Positions 1 to 12,800 of a DNA stretch of 64,000 nucleotides are shown here, one piece after another. The translations under genes and the position numbers were made by a program. The notes under the pieces were generated by a model, which saw only the letters and a program-made list of their open reading frames with translations, ran no database searches and was not told the DNA's origin. The stretch lies in assembly GCF_038502225.1 (NCBI RefSeq), contig NC_091369.1, positions 4,646,471 to 4,710,470 of the forward strand. Reading direction: 5' to 3'. Positions within the stretch are counted from its first letter, which is position 1, and each line of letters starts with the position of its first letter. This stretch comes from Cherax quadricarinatus (lineage: Eukaryota > Arthropoda > Malacostraca > Decapoda > Parastacidae).

Positions 1-119
1 TTAAAACGTTGGGTATTTACGCTGGAGGGAAGCCGCGAGCCGTGACTCGACCCACCCAGCCACCACTAAGCACGAAATGCACGCAGACACGTACAGTTAT
101 AATATTACTAATAACTTAT

Positions 120-297
120 TTCTACAAGTTAACGCTCTCGCTTCACACGGTGAGGGTCTGGGTTCGATTCCCAGCCAAAGTAGAAACATTGGATGTGTTT
201 CTTTCAACCTGTTGTCTATGTTCCCCATCAGTAAAATGGGTACCTGGGTGTTAGTCGACTGGTGTGGGTCGCATCCTGGGACACTGACCTAAGGAGG
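120..297 (+). repeat. tRNA-headed SINE
   Basis: The segment carries a Pol III B-box-like stretch (ggttcgattccc, about 163-174) followed by a body with 'gaaacattgg' and 'tagtcgactggtgtgggtcgc'. The same body recurs on the minus strand at 376-625 and 13070-13352 and on the plus strand at 43385-43690. Shared body plus tRNA-like head is the layout of a SINE. The 3' end abuts a LINE tail at 298. Confidence 0.75.
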
Positions 298-370
298 CCT
301 GGTCACAGACCGGGCCGCGGGGGCGTTGACCCCCGGAACTCTCTCCAGATAAACTCCAGATAGTTAACAT
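298..370 (+). mobile_element. 3' tail of CR1-group LINE
   Basis: About 70 bp match the extreme 3' end of the CR1-group LINE whose longest copy ends near 37580, including the GC-rich stretch around 'ccgggccgcgggggcgttga' and the short terminal direct repeat 'ctccagataaactccagata'. Only the tail is present, as expected for a severely 5'-truncated insertion. Confidence 0.7.
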
Positions 371-375
371 TAGTG

Positions 376-625
376 ACATACTATATAGAAAGTCCTTTGT
401 TATGGAGAGTATTTCGGACAAGATAGGTCAATTTTGTCCCCAGGATGCGACCCACACCAGTCGACTAACACCCACGTACCTATTTTACTGCTAGGTGAAC
501 AGGGACAGCAGGTGTCTTAAGGAAACACGCCCCCAGTGTTTACACCCGTACCGGGAATCGAACCACGGCCCTCAGTGTGTGAAGTGAGTGCGCTACCAAC
601 CGAACTACGTAAGTGTAATGACGCA
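376..625 (-). repeat. tRNA-headed SINE, reverse orientation
   Basis: This is the reverse complement of the SINE body seen at 120-297. The tRNA-like head lies at about 545-622, with the B box reading ggttcgattccc on the minus strand (553-564). Confidence 0.75.
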
Positions 626-1182
626 GCTGCCAGCTACGAAGCCCCGTCTTAGCAAGGATTCCGAGGTCTACACTACTAAGGTATCCTCTCTAGCTAGCAT
701 ATTTCCACGGCCTTATTTTTCCCTGTCTGTCAAATAATTAGATCTCGCCGGCATTTTGTGTTCGGTGTTTTGTGTTCACTGAGATGGACGGTCAGTAGTT
801 CTGGAGATATGGGCGATGACACTGTGGGAATCTTAACTCGTCAGGAAGACTTACAAGTGAGGCAGGGAGGGGCGATTTACACTCCCTCCAACGTCTTAGA
901 AGGTAGTGTGGGGGGAGGGGGCAGCCATGAGCAAGTCTTAAGGCAGTGTTTGTGTCCCCGTTTAGTTCCTTGTTGTCATGTGTACTGGAAGGTGATCTTG
1001 AGGAGTCGCGCCTTAAGAAAGAGGAAAAACTTCAGGTTGTTAAGCCAGGAAAGCCAAGTTGGGGGATTAGTTCTCACCGACGTCCTTCAGTTCCTCCAAA
1101 AGAAACTTGAGAGAGCAGAGAATAAGTCGCAATTAGAGGCAGGAAGATCGTTCCTACACTACTTGCGCTGAATGACCGATAA
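626..1182. other. unassigned upstream region
   Basis: No recognisable gene. A 137-codon open frame (758-1171, plus) opens on GTG and has no domain I recognise, so it is not called. No match to the other repeats of this window was seen. Confidence 0.4.
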
Positions 1183-1458
1183 ATATGACAAGGAAGAATT
1201 AGACACACATGCAATATCTGGGTATCTTTATTTGTAGACGTTTCGCCATCCAGTGGCTTTGTAATAAAGTTGGTAGAATTACCGACAATATGTAAAGTAA
1301 AAGGACACAAGTGCAACTAATGTGACATTTATTGTGACAACGTTTCGCTCTCCAGGAGCTTTATCAAGCCATTACAAACAATACATGGACACAGAGGGTA
1401 TATAAAGGCTCAGAGTGAGGTGAATACTAGTGAGGTACCATTTCGATGTGCACTAGTG

Positions 1459-1492
<34 letters not shown>

Positions 1493-1830
1493 TGACAAAA
1501 GTAATACAATATGGAAGAGCAATTAATTCGTACATGAGTAAAAGGATATAAAAGCTATTACTTGGGTAACATAAAAATAGGTTGGACAAATATAAACTGG
1601 AATGAGGCAGGTTGTTTCAGTGTTCACTCTCTGTGCTTTGTGTAGTATAACAGGAGAGACTATGTGATGGCAGGGTTTACTGTAATGGCTTGATAAAGCT
1701 CCTGGAGAGCGAAACGTTGCTACAATAAATGTCACATTAGTTGCACTTGTGTCCTTTTACTTTACATCCAGTGGCTTTATCGATACAAATTCAAGGATAT
1801 AATGGAAAGACTGGAGACATGTACACAAAA
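1183..1830. repeat. foldback element interrupted by a second foldback element
   Basis: An older foldback element begins near 1183 (motifs 'gggtatcttta' and 'acgtttcgccatccagtgg') and resumes at about 1779 with 'atcgatacaaattcaagg'. Its middle is interrupted by the younger element at 1261-1764. The 14-bp sequence catccagtggcttt stands on both sides (1247-1260 and 1765-1778), as expected for a target-site duplication. Confidence 0.7.
1261..1764 (-). mobile_element. foldback retroposon copy 1
   Basis: Two nearly perfect 86-bp inverted arms (1291-1376 and 1681-1766; the second overlaps the target duplication by two bases) enclose about 300 bp that include an AGT microsatellite near 1452-1490. 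Beyond the outer left arm lies a short asymmetric tail that on the minus strand reads tgtcggtaattctacc, a small hairpin. A 14-bp target duplication flanks it. Arms, one-sided tail and duplication length match copies 2 (14230-14690) and 3 (51562-51903). Confidence 0.7.
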
Positions 1831-1979
1831 TATATAACATTAACGTAGATTCATTAACACAGATCATGTCATACTGAGTCAATGATGTCAATTATGTTGT
1901 AAACTGTACGAACTTTACTTCTGTTGTTTTTACACTATAAACAACATTATAGAACCTTACTCTGTTTTCTTTAATTAGT

Positions 1980-2512
1980 TTACATATATTATGCACACCA
2001 GACCCATCCTGTGGGTGGTAGTTAAAAGATTACGAAGGTACATAATTGGTCCAGGGACTGTACCTCAGTTTTGATAGCTGAACAAGTTAGAGGTAATGAA
2101 CTATTGATATGTTTATATGTGGTTACAGTCGTAATGAATTATTTATACAGGTATTTATTTGTTAACTTAAATATATTGTTTCCCATAGAAAACTGGTTGG
2201 TAAGCGCTTGCTAGCGTCCTTCTGAACGAATCTGCTGAGATTTCTTACTCATTTCTGCAACATTGTAAGCTCCTGATGATGTGTTTGCAACACGAAAGGC
2301 CTGTAGCTATAATACCAACTTACCTCATAATTTGTAATATTTTACAATTAAGAATAAAACTAAGTCTGCCCGAAATGTCTAGCCATGCTAGGTGTTCTAG
2401 TGGTACACTCTGTAATCATTATTTTACTACATGTAAACCAAACAATAACCAAATTTCTGTAAACTCAGCATTGTAATCCTTATAGAGAATAAACTTTGAA
2501 TTGAATTCAACT
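1980..2512 (+). repeat. dispersed repeats, probable LINE 3' UTR
   Basis: Positions 1990-2100 (cacaccagacccatcctgtg, then 'ggtccagggactg') recur at about 38765-38850 and inverted at 49630-49735. Positions 2190-2512 end in an AATAAA-like, A/T-rich tail (taaactttgaattgaattc) and look like the 3' untranslated end of another non-LTR element. No coding part of it is visible here. Confidence 0.45.
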
Positions 2513-2934
2513 CCCTCTGTGATTTTTTGCACATTATTCAATATTTAACTTCAAAAGCTAAATTATTAGAATAAAATAATTCCCCGTCAAAATAAACCAA
2601 TTACTAGATTTATTTTTATTTTTTTATGTGAAGCGGTAAAAATATATAGGCCATTCAGTGGCAGGACTGGTGAAGGCTCGATCCTCCGTCCGCTACTCGA
2701 GCGACACGGTAACTATACTCACTGGTTACTAGCCAATAGTTAGTGACATTCTTCTGATTGTGTACATGGGAGTGCATGGGAAGACTCTTAGCCGAAGACA
2801 CAGTCTGTCTGCTGATAACTGTTTACATCTGTCTAGATTAAGATCTATCGTGCATTATCTAGGTGTACGAGTCAAGGATACAAAAGCAGAAAGCACTATT
2901 GTGTACGACTTCTTGTGCTGTACCTCCAGCCACC
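2513..2934 (+). other. upstream region and 5' UTR of the acyltransferase gene
   Basis: About 420 bp precede the chosen start codon. I see no convincing TATA box or initiator. The sequence becomes less AT-rich from about 2660. In-frame codons extend upstream from the ATG to about 2863 without a stop but also without another ATG, so 2935 is the first usable start. Confidence 0.4.
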
Positions 2935-3821
2935 ATGGATAGCGTCGTTCACCCTGTGGAGCAGCACATCTACTCCTGGATGATCGCCAACACATCCAGG
3001 CAGCCCAACGATACCCTCGACCTCACACTTCTAACTTCAGAGGACCTACAACAGATGTGGCTGCAGAGACTTGATTTACCTCTCCAACATGTATCTCTGG
3101 GGTTCATTGCTCTCCTCGCATTGGAGAATGGAGTGAGAAGCTCAGGAAAGCTTCTCCGCTCCATGAAGCTTCTCCCTAAGAAGTGTAACTTTAATATTTA
3201 TAATGTTGTTTGTGGCATCCTAAAAACAACATTGGCACTCGGCCTCCTGCTGTTGCTCGTGCCTGTGGTACTCCCCTTCGTCTGTATCTTCTGGCTGGCC
3301 TCCTGCTTCGTCAGCCTCGTCTACAGAGTCAACTTTGGGTCAAGTGTCACGAAGGCATCAGGTATGGACAGCGTGTGGGGCACCGAATACCCAAACAGTC
3401 GACCGTTCATCACAGTCACCCTTTTACTGTCTGGCGCTCCCGACCTAGCCAAGATAACACAACACATTCAGACAAAAATCCTGGACGTGAAAGACTCAAA
3501 TGGTGACCATAAACACAAGAAATTCCGCCAGATGTTTGCTCAGATTTGCGGCTACTACGCCTGGAGAAACGTCAACGATTTCAACGTAGAAAACCACATA
3601 CGGGTTGTCAATCTTCGCAGTCTCTATTCAGGTGACTCGCGGGGGACCTACACCCTCGGGGACATCCCTGACATCAGAGAGAATGAATTTTCTCCCACTG
3701 TAGCGAGAAGCAGCGTAGATGATGAGTTGATACATCGTTACATTAGTGAAGAGGGGACATCACCTCTCTCGCCTGATCGTCCACCTTGGGAAATCATCCT
3801 GCTACTCAGGGGAGACAGAAG
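2935..3821 (+). CDS. acyltransferase exon 1
   Basis: Encodes residues 1-295 plus two bases of the next codon. It holds the hydrophobic segment and the DRPPWEI motif. The donor is AAG|gtaaac, a moderate rather than ideal splice site. Part of its 3' end is duplicated, in decayed form, at 4514-4595 and 10101-10117. Confidence 0.88.
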
Positions 3822-6800
3822 GTAAACAAGTTTATTCAGGTATACACAAATACAGTTACATAGATTATGATACATAGCAGCATATGTGTAGAGAACCTGG
3901 GATAATCCAAAATAGTCAGTGACTTATAACTCCCAAGCTACATAGACAACATATCTTAAATGTTATAGCATACAAATAAAAGAAATAATTGAAGTGTTAT
4001 ATAGCCAAAATTAATGATTCGTGAGTTAATGATTTAATGAATTAGAAAATGAATGAGGGGCATGAGAAATAATACATTAGTTACCCTAATAAGCGTCAAG
4101 GTTTTCTATGTAACGCTTCTTCATTTATTTGAAAGAAAATGTGTTTACTATAACTAAGCAAAATATAACTTTTGAAAAAAATGTTGTTAAAATTAAAATT
4201 GTTTAGGTAAATGTGCACATAAATACAGTAAGATATATATAAATTATAACAAGTGTTTATGAATTCATCAATTGATAGTGAACTTAACTCATTATTTTTT
4301 AAGGCTAGATTTCTAACCTGTAAATCTAAAGGAAAGTTGAACATTGATGAAGGGCTATTGATCTTTGCTCCGGTTCCCTGAATTGAGCCTGATTACCTTT
4401 ACCCCTCTTACATTCACTATATAGTCCTACGGGTCTATTGCTCCCCTATAGTATAATATTCTAACCTATGAATAAGATATTACAAGGCGGGGTGGAAATT
4501 TTTAGCTCAGTGTAGCAGCGTAGATGAGTTGTTACATCAGTGAAGAGGGGACATCACCTGATCGTCCACCTTGGAAAATAATCCTTCTAATCAGGACATA
4601 ATTCGCTGCCTGGCTGGCGGAGTGAGCCGACGTGCGCAGCACCCCTCTTCTGTCTACCTAGCAAGCTTGAAGGTGTGACAGTATGGTTACTAACGTGCGT
4701 TGATGCGTCGACACTGTTGGTATAGAACTTCTGAGAGGGGCGATCACGGCGGATTCGTCGCATGTGCTGCTCCCGGCCATCATCCATGACACACTCGGCA
4801 TCAGCAATGCCATACGTGTCACGGATGATGGCCGGGAGCAGCACATGCGACGAATCCGCATGATCGCCCCTCTCAGAACCTCTATACCAACAGTGTCGAC
4901 GCATCGACGCACGTTAGTAACCATACTTGTCCCAGCATTGTGTACATGTGGTGTTCGTGCAAAAACACAACTTTAAGGCAGGAAATGTGCTGGAGGTGAT
5001 TGCAATGCCAACAGTGCAACTGAAGGGAGGTGTGGTGATCTTGGTTAGGGAGGCAAGCCCATTTGTATTGCTTAGGAGTGAACAGGGGAGGGTCTGTAGT
5101 GTGGATAGGAGGTGGATGGATGAGAGCATTTCTCTTGTGTGTGTGTGTGTATATGCTCTGGCTGAAAGTGATGTGGAAGTGAAGAATGACTTTGTGAGGG
5201 AGGATTTAGCATATTTTCTTCACCTTTTGCCGTCTGTGACAATCATAGGGGGGACTGGAAATGTCATAAGGTGGAGCAATGTGGCGCCGAGGGGGGCTGG
5301 CCATTTTTCAACGGTTTTGGGGTAGCTCCTTCGGGATACAATTGAGCGATGTGTCTGTGGGGGGGACATGGGTGGTAGAACACATATTTGTGGGAACGGG
5401 GTACAGGGCGCTGCTGGAGAGAATTGACATAACACCGAGGGTGCATATCATGTTTCTAAGTACCATCACGGTGGCGTTTTCGGACCATCGAGCAGTACTC
5501 GTGGAGGTGGGATGGGCATCACTGGCATCAAGACATCAAAGTTACAGGAAATTGAATACTCGAATCTTAACTTATGAAGAGGTGGTGGGGAGTTTTGCTG
5601 ACTTTTGGGGAAGACTCGCTGCAGAGGGGCACAGGGTGGAGGATGTGGTGGGTTGGTGGGATGGGGTAGCAAAGCCAGAGATCCAAAAGCTCTTTGTTCA
5701 AGAGGGCAAAAGGATAAACCAGATGAAATATGGGCTGTTTAATTATATCGAGGATAGAGTGAGGTGCTGTTATGGGAGGAGGGCTGTGTCGGGGGTATAC
5801 CAGGTGGCAGATATAGAGGAGTTGAAGGGGAGGATACGGGATATTCAGGATGAGCAGTTTGAGGCAGTGTGGGTGCAGGCAGGCATCAAGGAAGTGTTAT
5901 GGGAAGACAAGTCTTTGGTGCGTGTGCTGCGGGGGCAGCAGCAGAGAAGACAGGCCACTATGATGTCACATTTGGAGGTGCATAGTACGATGGAGGGTTA
6001 TCAGGAGGGACAGGTGATATGGACGATGGAGAGCATGGGGGTGTGTGCAAGTATACCGTGTAAACTCGGGGGAAGTGATAGAAAGGCATTGGGGGGCGAG
6101 ATGGAGGAGGAGGAAATTTGGAAGGCGTTGTCGGCGATGGGCAGAGGTAAGGCACCGGGTTTGGATGGCCTGCCAGAGGAATTTTATGTGCAGCATTGGG
6201 ATATAATGAGGGGGGTTTCGGTGAGGTTGTTCAACGCGATGAAGGATGGGGGGAGGTAGAGGGAAGTTCTGGAAATGGCGGTGGTGGTATTGATGCCAAA
6301 GGGGGTGATGGAGAGGACCCTTCGGGACTATAGAGCCATATCACTGCTGTGTGCATATAATAAAATATTTGCGAAAGTACTGGGTAATCGTATGAAGTGC
6401 GTGGTAGATAGGGCCATGTTGCTGAGTCAGTATGGATTACCGGGATGGTCGATGTTGATGGGGCATGGGGTCCTAAATGGGTTTGTGGAAGATAGGGGGG
6501 TGCCAGGGGGCGTTGTTGGCCTTGGACTGCAGGGAAGCTTATGATACAGTAGAAAGGGAGGCAATGCAGAGTATCCTCCTTCAGCATGGCTACGGTGAGG
6601 AAATTGTGAGATGGGTAGACATGTTGTACATGGAGTTAAAGTTAGGGTGTAGGTTAATGGTAGGGTGGGGGGAGGTGGTCATGGGGAGGGGCTTACGGCA
6701 GGGGTGTCTGTTCTCGCAGATCTTGTTTGCATGTGTGCAGGACCCCTTTTACAGGATAGTAGAGAAAAGGGTTTGTTGAGGAGGGGGGTGGATGGGCAGA

Positions 6801-9800
6801 AGTGGCCAAGGTTAGTGGGTTATGTGGATGATACGACCTTATTGGTGGATGAGCAGATGAGGCTGGAAAGGTTGGGGAGGGTGGTACAAATGTTTGGGGA
6901 AATGACTGGCATGGAGGTTAATGTGGGGAAATCGACGATAATGGGGTTGGGCGAATGGGGGAATCTCGGTGGTGACACAGGTTGACAAGAGTCTAAAAAT
7001 TTGTGGGATCATTTATGCGGGGGAATGGAGTGGAGTGCAGGAAGCCAACTTGGAAAGGTTGGTGACTTGGGTTGAGAACATGCTGGGGACGTTAAGACTG
7101 TATCACTTGACACTTGTACAGCAGGCAATCGTTGTGAGAGTATTGCTTTATAGTAAGATCTGGTACTTGGCAAAAATGTATCCACTAATGGGTCCAGCTA
7201 TTACCTGTATACTGAGGAGAGTGTTTTGTTTTTTATGGGGATTGGGCTGTGAATGGTTGAGGAGGGAAGTGGTGTCATTGCCGGTGCATCAAGGGGGACT
7301 AGGACTCTTGGACCTGTGTAAGTTGATCATGTGCATGTTCATCAGATGGGAGGTGTTGTGGGTTGGGGGCTTCCATGATGGGGGGGGGAATCTGGAGAGG
7401 GTGCACGAGACACTGTGGTACACGTACAGGGGCACATAGTTTCATGACTGTGAGAAATTATTATGTGCAGTGGTGATGGCTTGTGAGCCTGGGGAGATGA
7501 GGGTGGGGGTTCTGTACAGGGCGTTAGTAGGACGGGTGGCAGCACCAGTGATGGGGTTATTCACAATGTATGATTGGGGGGCATTTGGCTTTGTTTTAGC
7601 AGGCTGAGGATCCAGCCAAGGGTATGAGAGGTGATGTATCGTTTCCTCCATGGCATTTTGCAGTCAGGAGCAGTGCTGCAGTATAGGCAGATTGTAGAGG
7701 GGAAAAGATTTGGGATCTGCAGGGAGGAGGAAACAGCATTTCACATGGTATATTTTTGTGAAGGGTTGGGTGGGATTCGGGAATGGACAAGTCAAGTGTT
7801 GGCGAGGGTGGGAGGAGGGTGTCAGTATTGAAGGCACTCAGTTTGGATGTGCGGGGGAGGCTGAGGAAATGGCAGTTGCAGTAGCTTATGTGATAGATTT
7901 TGTTTACATATTGTGAAGTTTGTGGGGGCGGGGAGAGTGGGAAATGCAGCAGAGGGTGTTGGCAACAACGTTTTATAGGATGTTGTGTAGGAACAGGTGT
8001 GTATACAGAAACCGGTAGGAGACCCACTTTTTGGAAGGTTATAGGAATCTCACTGTGGGGGTTTGATGACCTTGTGAGGGGTGGGTGGGGTGGGAAGTGT
8101 ACAAGGTGGGTGCAAAAGGAGGGGTATGGCATGACTGTTAGGATAGGGGGGAGTCAATGGGGTATACACCAGGCTAGCCTCCAGGTGAGATAGTGCATGG
8201 AATGGTTCTGGGGGGAAAGGTATGGGGTTGGTGAGTGGAGGCTTTGCATGGTCTGTTTCGTATGGCGATTGAAATTGCTATGTAGGATGTACTAGTGGGC
8301 AGTGTATGCCTGAGTGCACCATTTGAGAGTTAGACACATCAGAGCCTGTGTTGATTCATGTATGGTAATGTAGTGTTATAGTCCCAGGGCAATGTATAAC
8401 TAAGGACACTTGAAAGGGTGTCCACAGTGTAGCGGCCCACCATCGACTGTGTAGGGCAATCTTGAAACAGTGGTATGGATGAGGCTCGGATCTTCTTGAT
8501 TCGCCAGTACTCTCCCAACCCGGGCCTTTTCCAAGTGGTGGCCCGGCCTTGGCTCCCTATTTTGGAAGTATCTCAGACTAATGTTTGCCATGGGAGGAGA
8601 TACAAGTACCTCCTCATCGTTGGGACCAACTGTCCCCAGGCCTAGCCACATTTCCCGCCCTCACGGGGCTCGTAGGGAGAAGCTAGGCCTCTCTGGTCTG
8701 CTATCCCTACCCCAAGGGGGCTAATGGGAATGGCAGGCTTGTGAGCTGCAAACTCTGTCTCAGGCACCTACCTTGACCTAGAAGAGCTGGGCATGGTGCC
8801 AATCGAGGCTGGAGTTGTTACAATAATGTCTGTACTCACCCACTGTTGACTGTATGCACGCACAGCTTTGTCATAACTATGTATAATTAACGGAGAATAT
8901 ATACCATGTATCTATGTATTAATGTTATGTAACATGTCATGTTGTAAAGGGACTTTTAGAAGTTAGGTTGGGGACTGTACATAGCCTTGTGTAGTGCTAG
9001 GTGTGCTTTTATACATTATGTCATAACGTGTGTCCATCTGAATTATGTAAAGAATCTTGTGTATAGATATATGAGCAGAGTACTATATAGCCTGGCAGGG
9101 GTAACGTATGGCAGGGGTAATTAGTGGTAACTTTAGGTTTCCTGGTAATATGTTCAGGCCGGTGAGCCCTTTTGGGGCTGGTTACACGCGAGTTAATTGG
9201 CGTGATTCATGTTCAGGTTACTATAATATGTGTAATTTAGTGAAAGTGTTGGATTTGTGTATCGCCATGAGAATGGGGTAGGTCTAACTGTGGGGAGGGG
9301 GATGTACTGCAGAGTCTGTGCCGTGGCTTTCATTCTAATCATACTGTTGTATGTGGGAAGCACCGTAATAATTTATATATACATGTATACAGTAGTGTGT
9401 AGGTTGAGTGGGTTGCGGTGGGGGGGAGTTGGTGTTTCGGGGGGTTCCTTCTTCTTGATTCGCCAGTATTCTCCCGGCCCGGGCCTTTTTCAAGTGGTGG
9501 CCCGGCCTTGGCTCCCTGTCTAGGGAGTGTAGGAGACCTAAGTCTCCCATGGGAGGAGGTACAAGTACCCCCCTCATTCATCTTTAGGACCAACTGTCCC
9601 CAGGCCTAGCCACATTCCCCGCCCTCACGGGGCTCGTAGGGAGAAGCTAGGCCTCTCTGGTCTGCCATCCCCGCCCCAATAGGAATGACAGTCTTGTGAG
9701 CTGCAAGCTCTGGCTCAGGCACCTACCCTACCCTAGAAGAGTTAGGCATGATGTCGATGGGGGGTTCCTTAAGACCCTGAATTTCAGGTGAAGGATTATT

Positions 9801-12800
9801 TCTGTAGAGGGCAGGTTAAGTGTCGAATAGGTGTGAGGAATTTATACATTATTACATGTTATATATGTTTTCCCCTCAAGGAAGGTTCCTTGATGTTGGT
9901 GAGGGGCTCTTGATTTAGGGAATTGGATCTGTGCTCCAGTTCCCCGAATTAAGCCTGAATGCCTTCCACATCCCCCTCCCCAGGCGCTGTATAATCCTCC
10001 GGGTTTAGCGCTTCCCCTTTGATTATAATAATAATAATAATAATATATATGTTTTGCCCAATGCAGTGTTTAAAATGTTTTAAATAAAATATAAAGAAAA
10101 ATCAAGGGAGACAGAAGGTAAGTAAGTATTCAGGTATACACAAATACAGTTACATAGATTATCATACATAGCAGCATATGTGTAGAGGATTTAGGAAAAC
10201 CCAAAAAGTGCATCACTCCCAAGATACCATTTCGGCGAATCACATAGAATAGAATAGAATAGAACTCCCGAGATGAGGGGGGTACTTGTGCCTCCTCCCA
10301 TGGGAGACTTAAGTCTCGAGACACTCCCCAGATAGGGAGTCAAGGCCGGGTCACCACTACTTGGAAAAGACCCGGGCTGGGAGAATACCGGCGAATAAAA
10401 AAAAAGGGCATAAATAATATAATAGTTACCTTAATGAACGGCAAGGTTTTCTATGTAATTTTTCTTCAGATGTTTGAAAGAAAATGGTTTAACTATAACT
10501 TAAGGAAATTATAACTTTTAACAATGATTTTGTTAAAATTAAATTTGTTTAAGTAAAAGTACATAAAATTTTAATAACATAAACTTAAAAAATAAAATTA
10601 CTTATGTACACATCATATTTTATTAATTTTAGCTTAAATTAAGTTTATAATAACATATTTTTACATTATTTTAGATAAATAAGAAAATTAGTCCACAACT
10701 TACTTTAATTCTTGGTTAAAAGTTTACTTAATCGCTTAACTTAACTGCTTATTTTTTTAAGGTTAGATTTCTAACCTGTAAATCTCAACAGATATTGGGT
10801 GAGGGGCTCTTGATCCGTGCTCTGGTTCCCTCAACTGGACCCGGATACCTGTTACCCTGAATTTTTTTAGGCTGTTATTATGATCAGAATCGATGTCATA
10901 AAGTGAATATTGTCCTGTGGTTGGTAATGGTAGAATGTATTGATGGAAGAGGTGAAGTCATCATGTATGACAGGTCGGGGTTGATGTCGTAGGACATGTG
11001 ACAATGCCTGCTGAATCGCCACCATCTCAGCTTGAAGGATCATGCAGTGGTCAGGGAGTCGCCAGCTTTGTGTGTGACCATTGTGATACATGCCAGCTGT
11101 TGCTCTCTTCCTGTCAGGGTCGACAGAACCATCTGTGAAATATACTGCACATGTGAGTCCTGCCAGTGCCATGCTTGTCTCAGCATGAGTGCTGAGGGTG
11201 TCTTGACTGCAGAGATGCTTAGAGGCAAGTAGTAGTATGATGCAAATTAGCCGGATATGGGCGCCAGGGAGGTCGTGGATGATACCCAGCAACAGGAAGG
11301 TCACGACTCTTCTCAAGAAGTTGTATAGGCAGCAGCTTCCGCCCAACAGTAGAAAACGAACGAATCCAGGAGTAGTCAGTGAAGACAGTTTGATCTTGTC
11401 ATGATTGCTAATATCCGTAATCTCAGTGGGGTACTTTGCTGCCGGTGCAAAATCGTGGCTACTTTGCAGGCGTTTATGTATCTTAATCTGTCAGCCAGAA
11501 AAGGAAGCTGGGCCTCAAATCTGAGACATACTGTGTTGGTCCAGATGGGGGCCCCAAGCATCATAGGTTTTGTACGACCTCCACCTTTTACCTGCTCTGC
11601 GGACGCCGGTGCACCACCGTATACTAGTTATCAGGTCACTCTCCAGGCTGAGTGTGACTCAGGTTTTAACAAACTTTATCCAGGTTCGCTACATTTGATA
11701 TTCACATTATACATCACAAGCCACGGAGGGTGGAAATCTTTATCTCAAGTACTTTCACATCTCTGTGTGTCATCAGGAGCTATGCATGTGACCTCGGAGC
11801 TTTGTATCAATACACCGTTATCTTTTAGATGATTGATTGCCTAATTTTAGCTTGTATCTTTACGCTATATGTGATGACAAGTGTGATGTAAAAGAACCTT
11901 AGTATGTCTACGGTATGGGTGGAAAACGAACTCGCGGCAAGCGAGTCGTAAAAATCCATGCCAGTGCTTGAGCCACTGATCCGGCTGGCTACAATAAGAT
12001 TCATATAACCAGGTAAATTTATACAACATAGGGAGTTTACCTGGAGAGAGTTCCGGGGGTCAACGCCCCCGCGACCTGGTCTGTGACCAGGCCTCCTGGT
12101 GGATCAGAGCCTGATCAACCAGGCTGTTACTGCTGGCTGCACGCAACCCAACGTACGAGCCACAGCCCGGCTGGTCAGGAACCGACTTTAGGTGCTTGTC
12201 CAGTGCCAGCTTGAAGACTGCCAGGGGTCTGTTGGTAATCCCCCTTATGTATGCTGGGAGGCAATTGAACAGTCTTGGGCCCCTGACACTTATTGTATGG
12301 TCTCTTAACGTGCTAGTAACACCCATGCTTTTCATTGGGGGGATATTGCATCGTCTGCCAAGTCTTTTGCTTTCGTAGTGAGTGATTTTCGTGTGCAAGT
12401 TCGGTACTATTCCCTCTAGGATTTTCCAGGTGTATATAATCATGTATCTCTCCCTCCTGCGTTCCAGGGAATACAGGTTCAGGAATCTCAAGCGCTCCCA
12501 GTAATTTAGGTGTTTTATCTCCGTTATGCGCGCCGTGAAGGTTCTCTGTACATTTTCTAGGTCAGCAATTTCACCTGCCTTGAAAGGTGCTGTTAGTGCG
12601 CAGCAATATTCCAGCCTAGATAAAACAAGTGACCTGAAGAGTGTCATCATGGGCTTGGCATCCCCAGTTTTGGAGGTTCTCATTATCCATTCTGTCATTT
12701 TTCTAGCAGATGCAATTGATACAATGTTATGGTCCTTGAAGGCGAGATCCTCCGACATGATCACTCCCAGGTCTTTGACGTTGGTGTTTCGCTCTATTTT

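Larger units (their letters stand above)
4596..10100 (+). mobile_element. Tx1-like LINE copy A, degenerate
   Basis: Starts with the 5' end shared by other copies (attcgctgcctg at 4601) and ends with a tail like the family's (ttttaaataaaatataaag, about 10078-10096). ORF1 is reduced to its first 40 codons followed by their inverted copy. ORF2 (about 4930-8200) is recognisable through endonuclease, RT and zinc-finger regions but broken by many stops and frameshifts. Later repeats sit in its 3' region (8491-8800, 9450-9760, 9880-10045). It splits the duplicated exon 1 end. Confidence 0.75.

Noticed and set aside
162..174. B-box-like sequence as a tRNA gene, also at 553-564 and 13294-13306
   Set aside because: Each is followed by the same SINE body; repeated structure indicates SINEs.
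758..1171. 137-codon open frame upstream of the acyltransferase gene
   Set aside because: It opens on GTG, has no recognisable domain and lies among repeats; no splice-consistent link to exon 1 was seen.
10867..11346. Host RNase H gene
   Set aside because: The frame continues into LINE-like linker sequence and lacks introns or a complete protein; a retroelement fragment explains it better.
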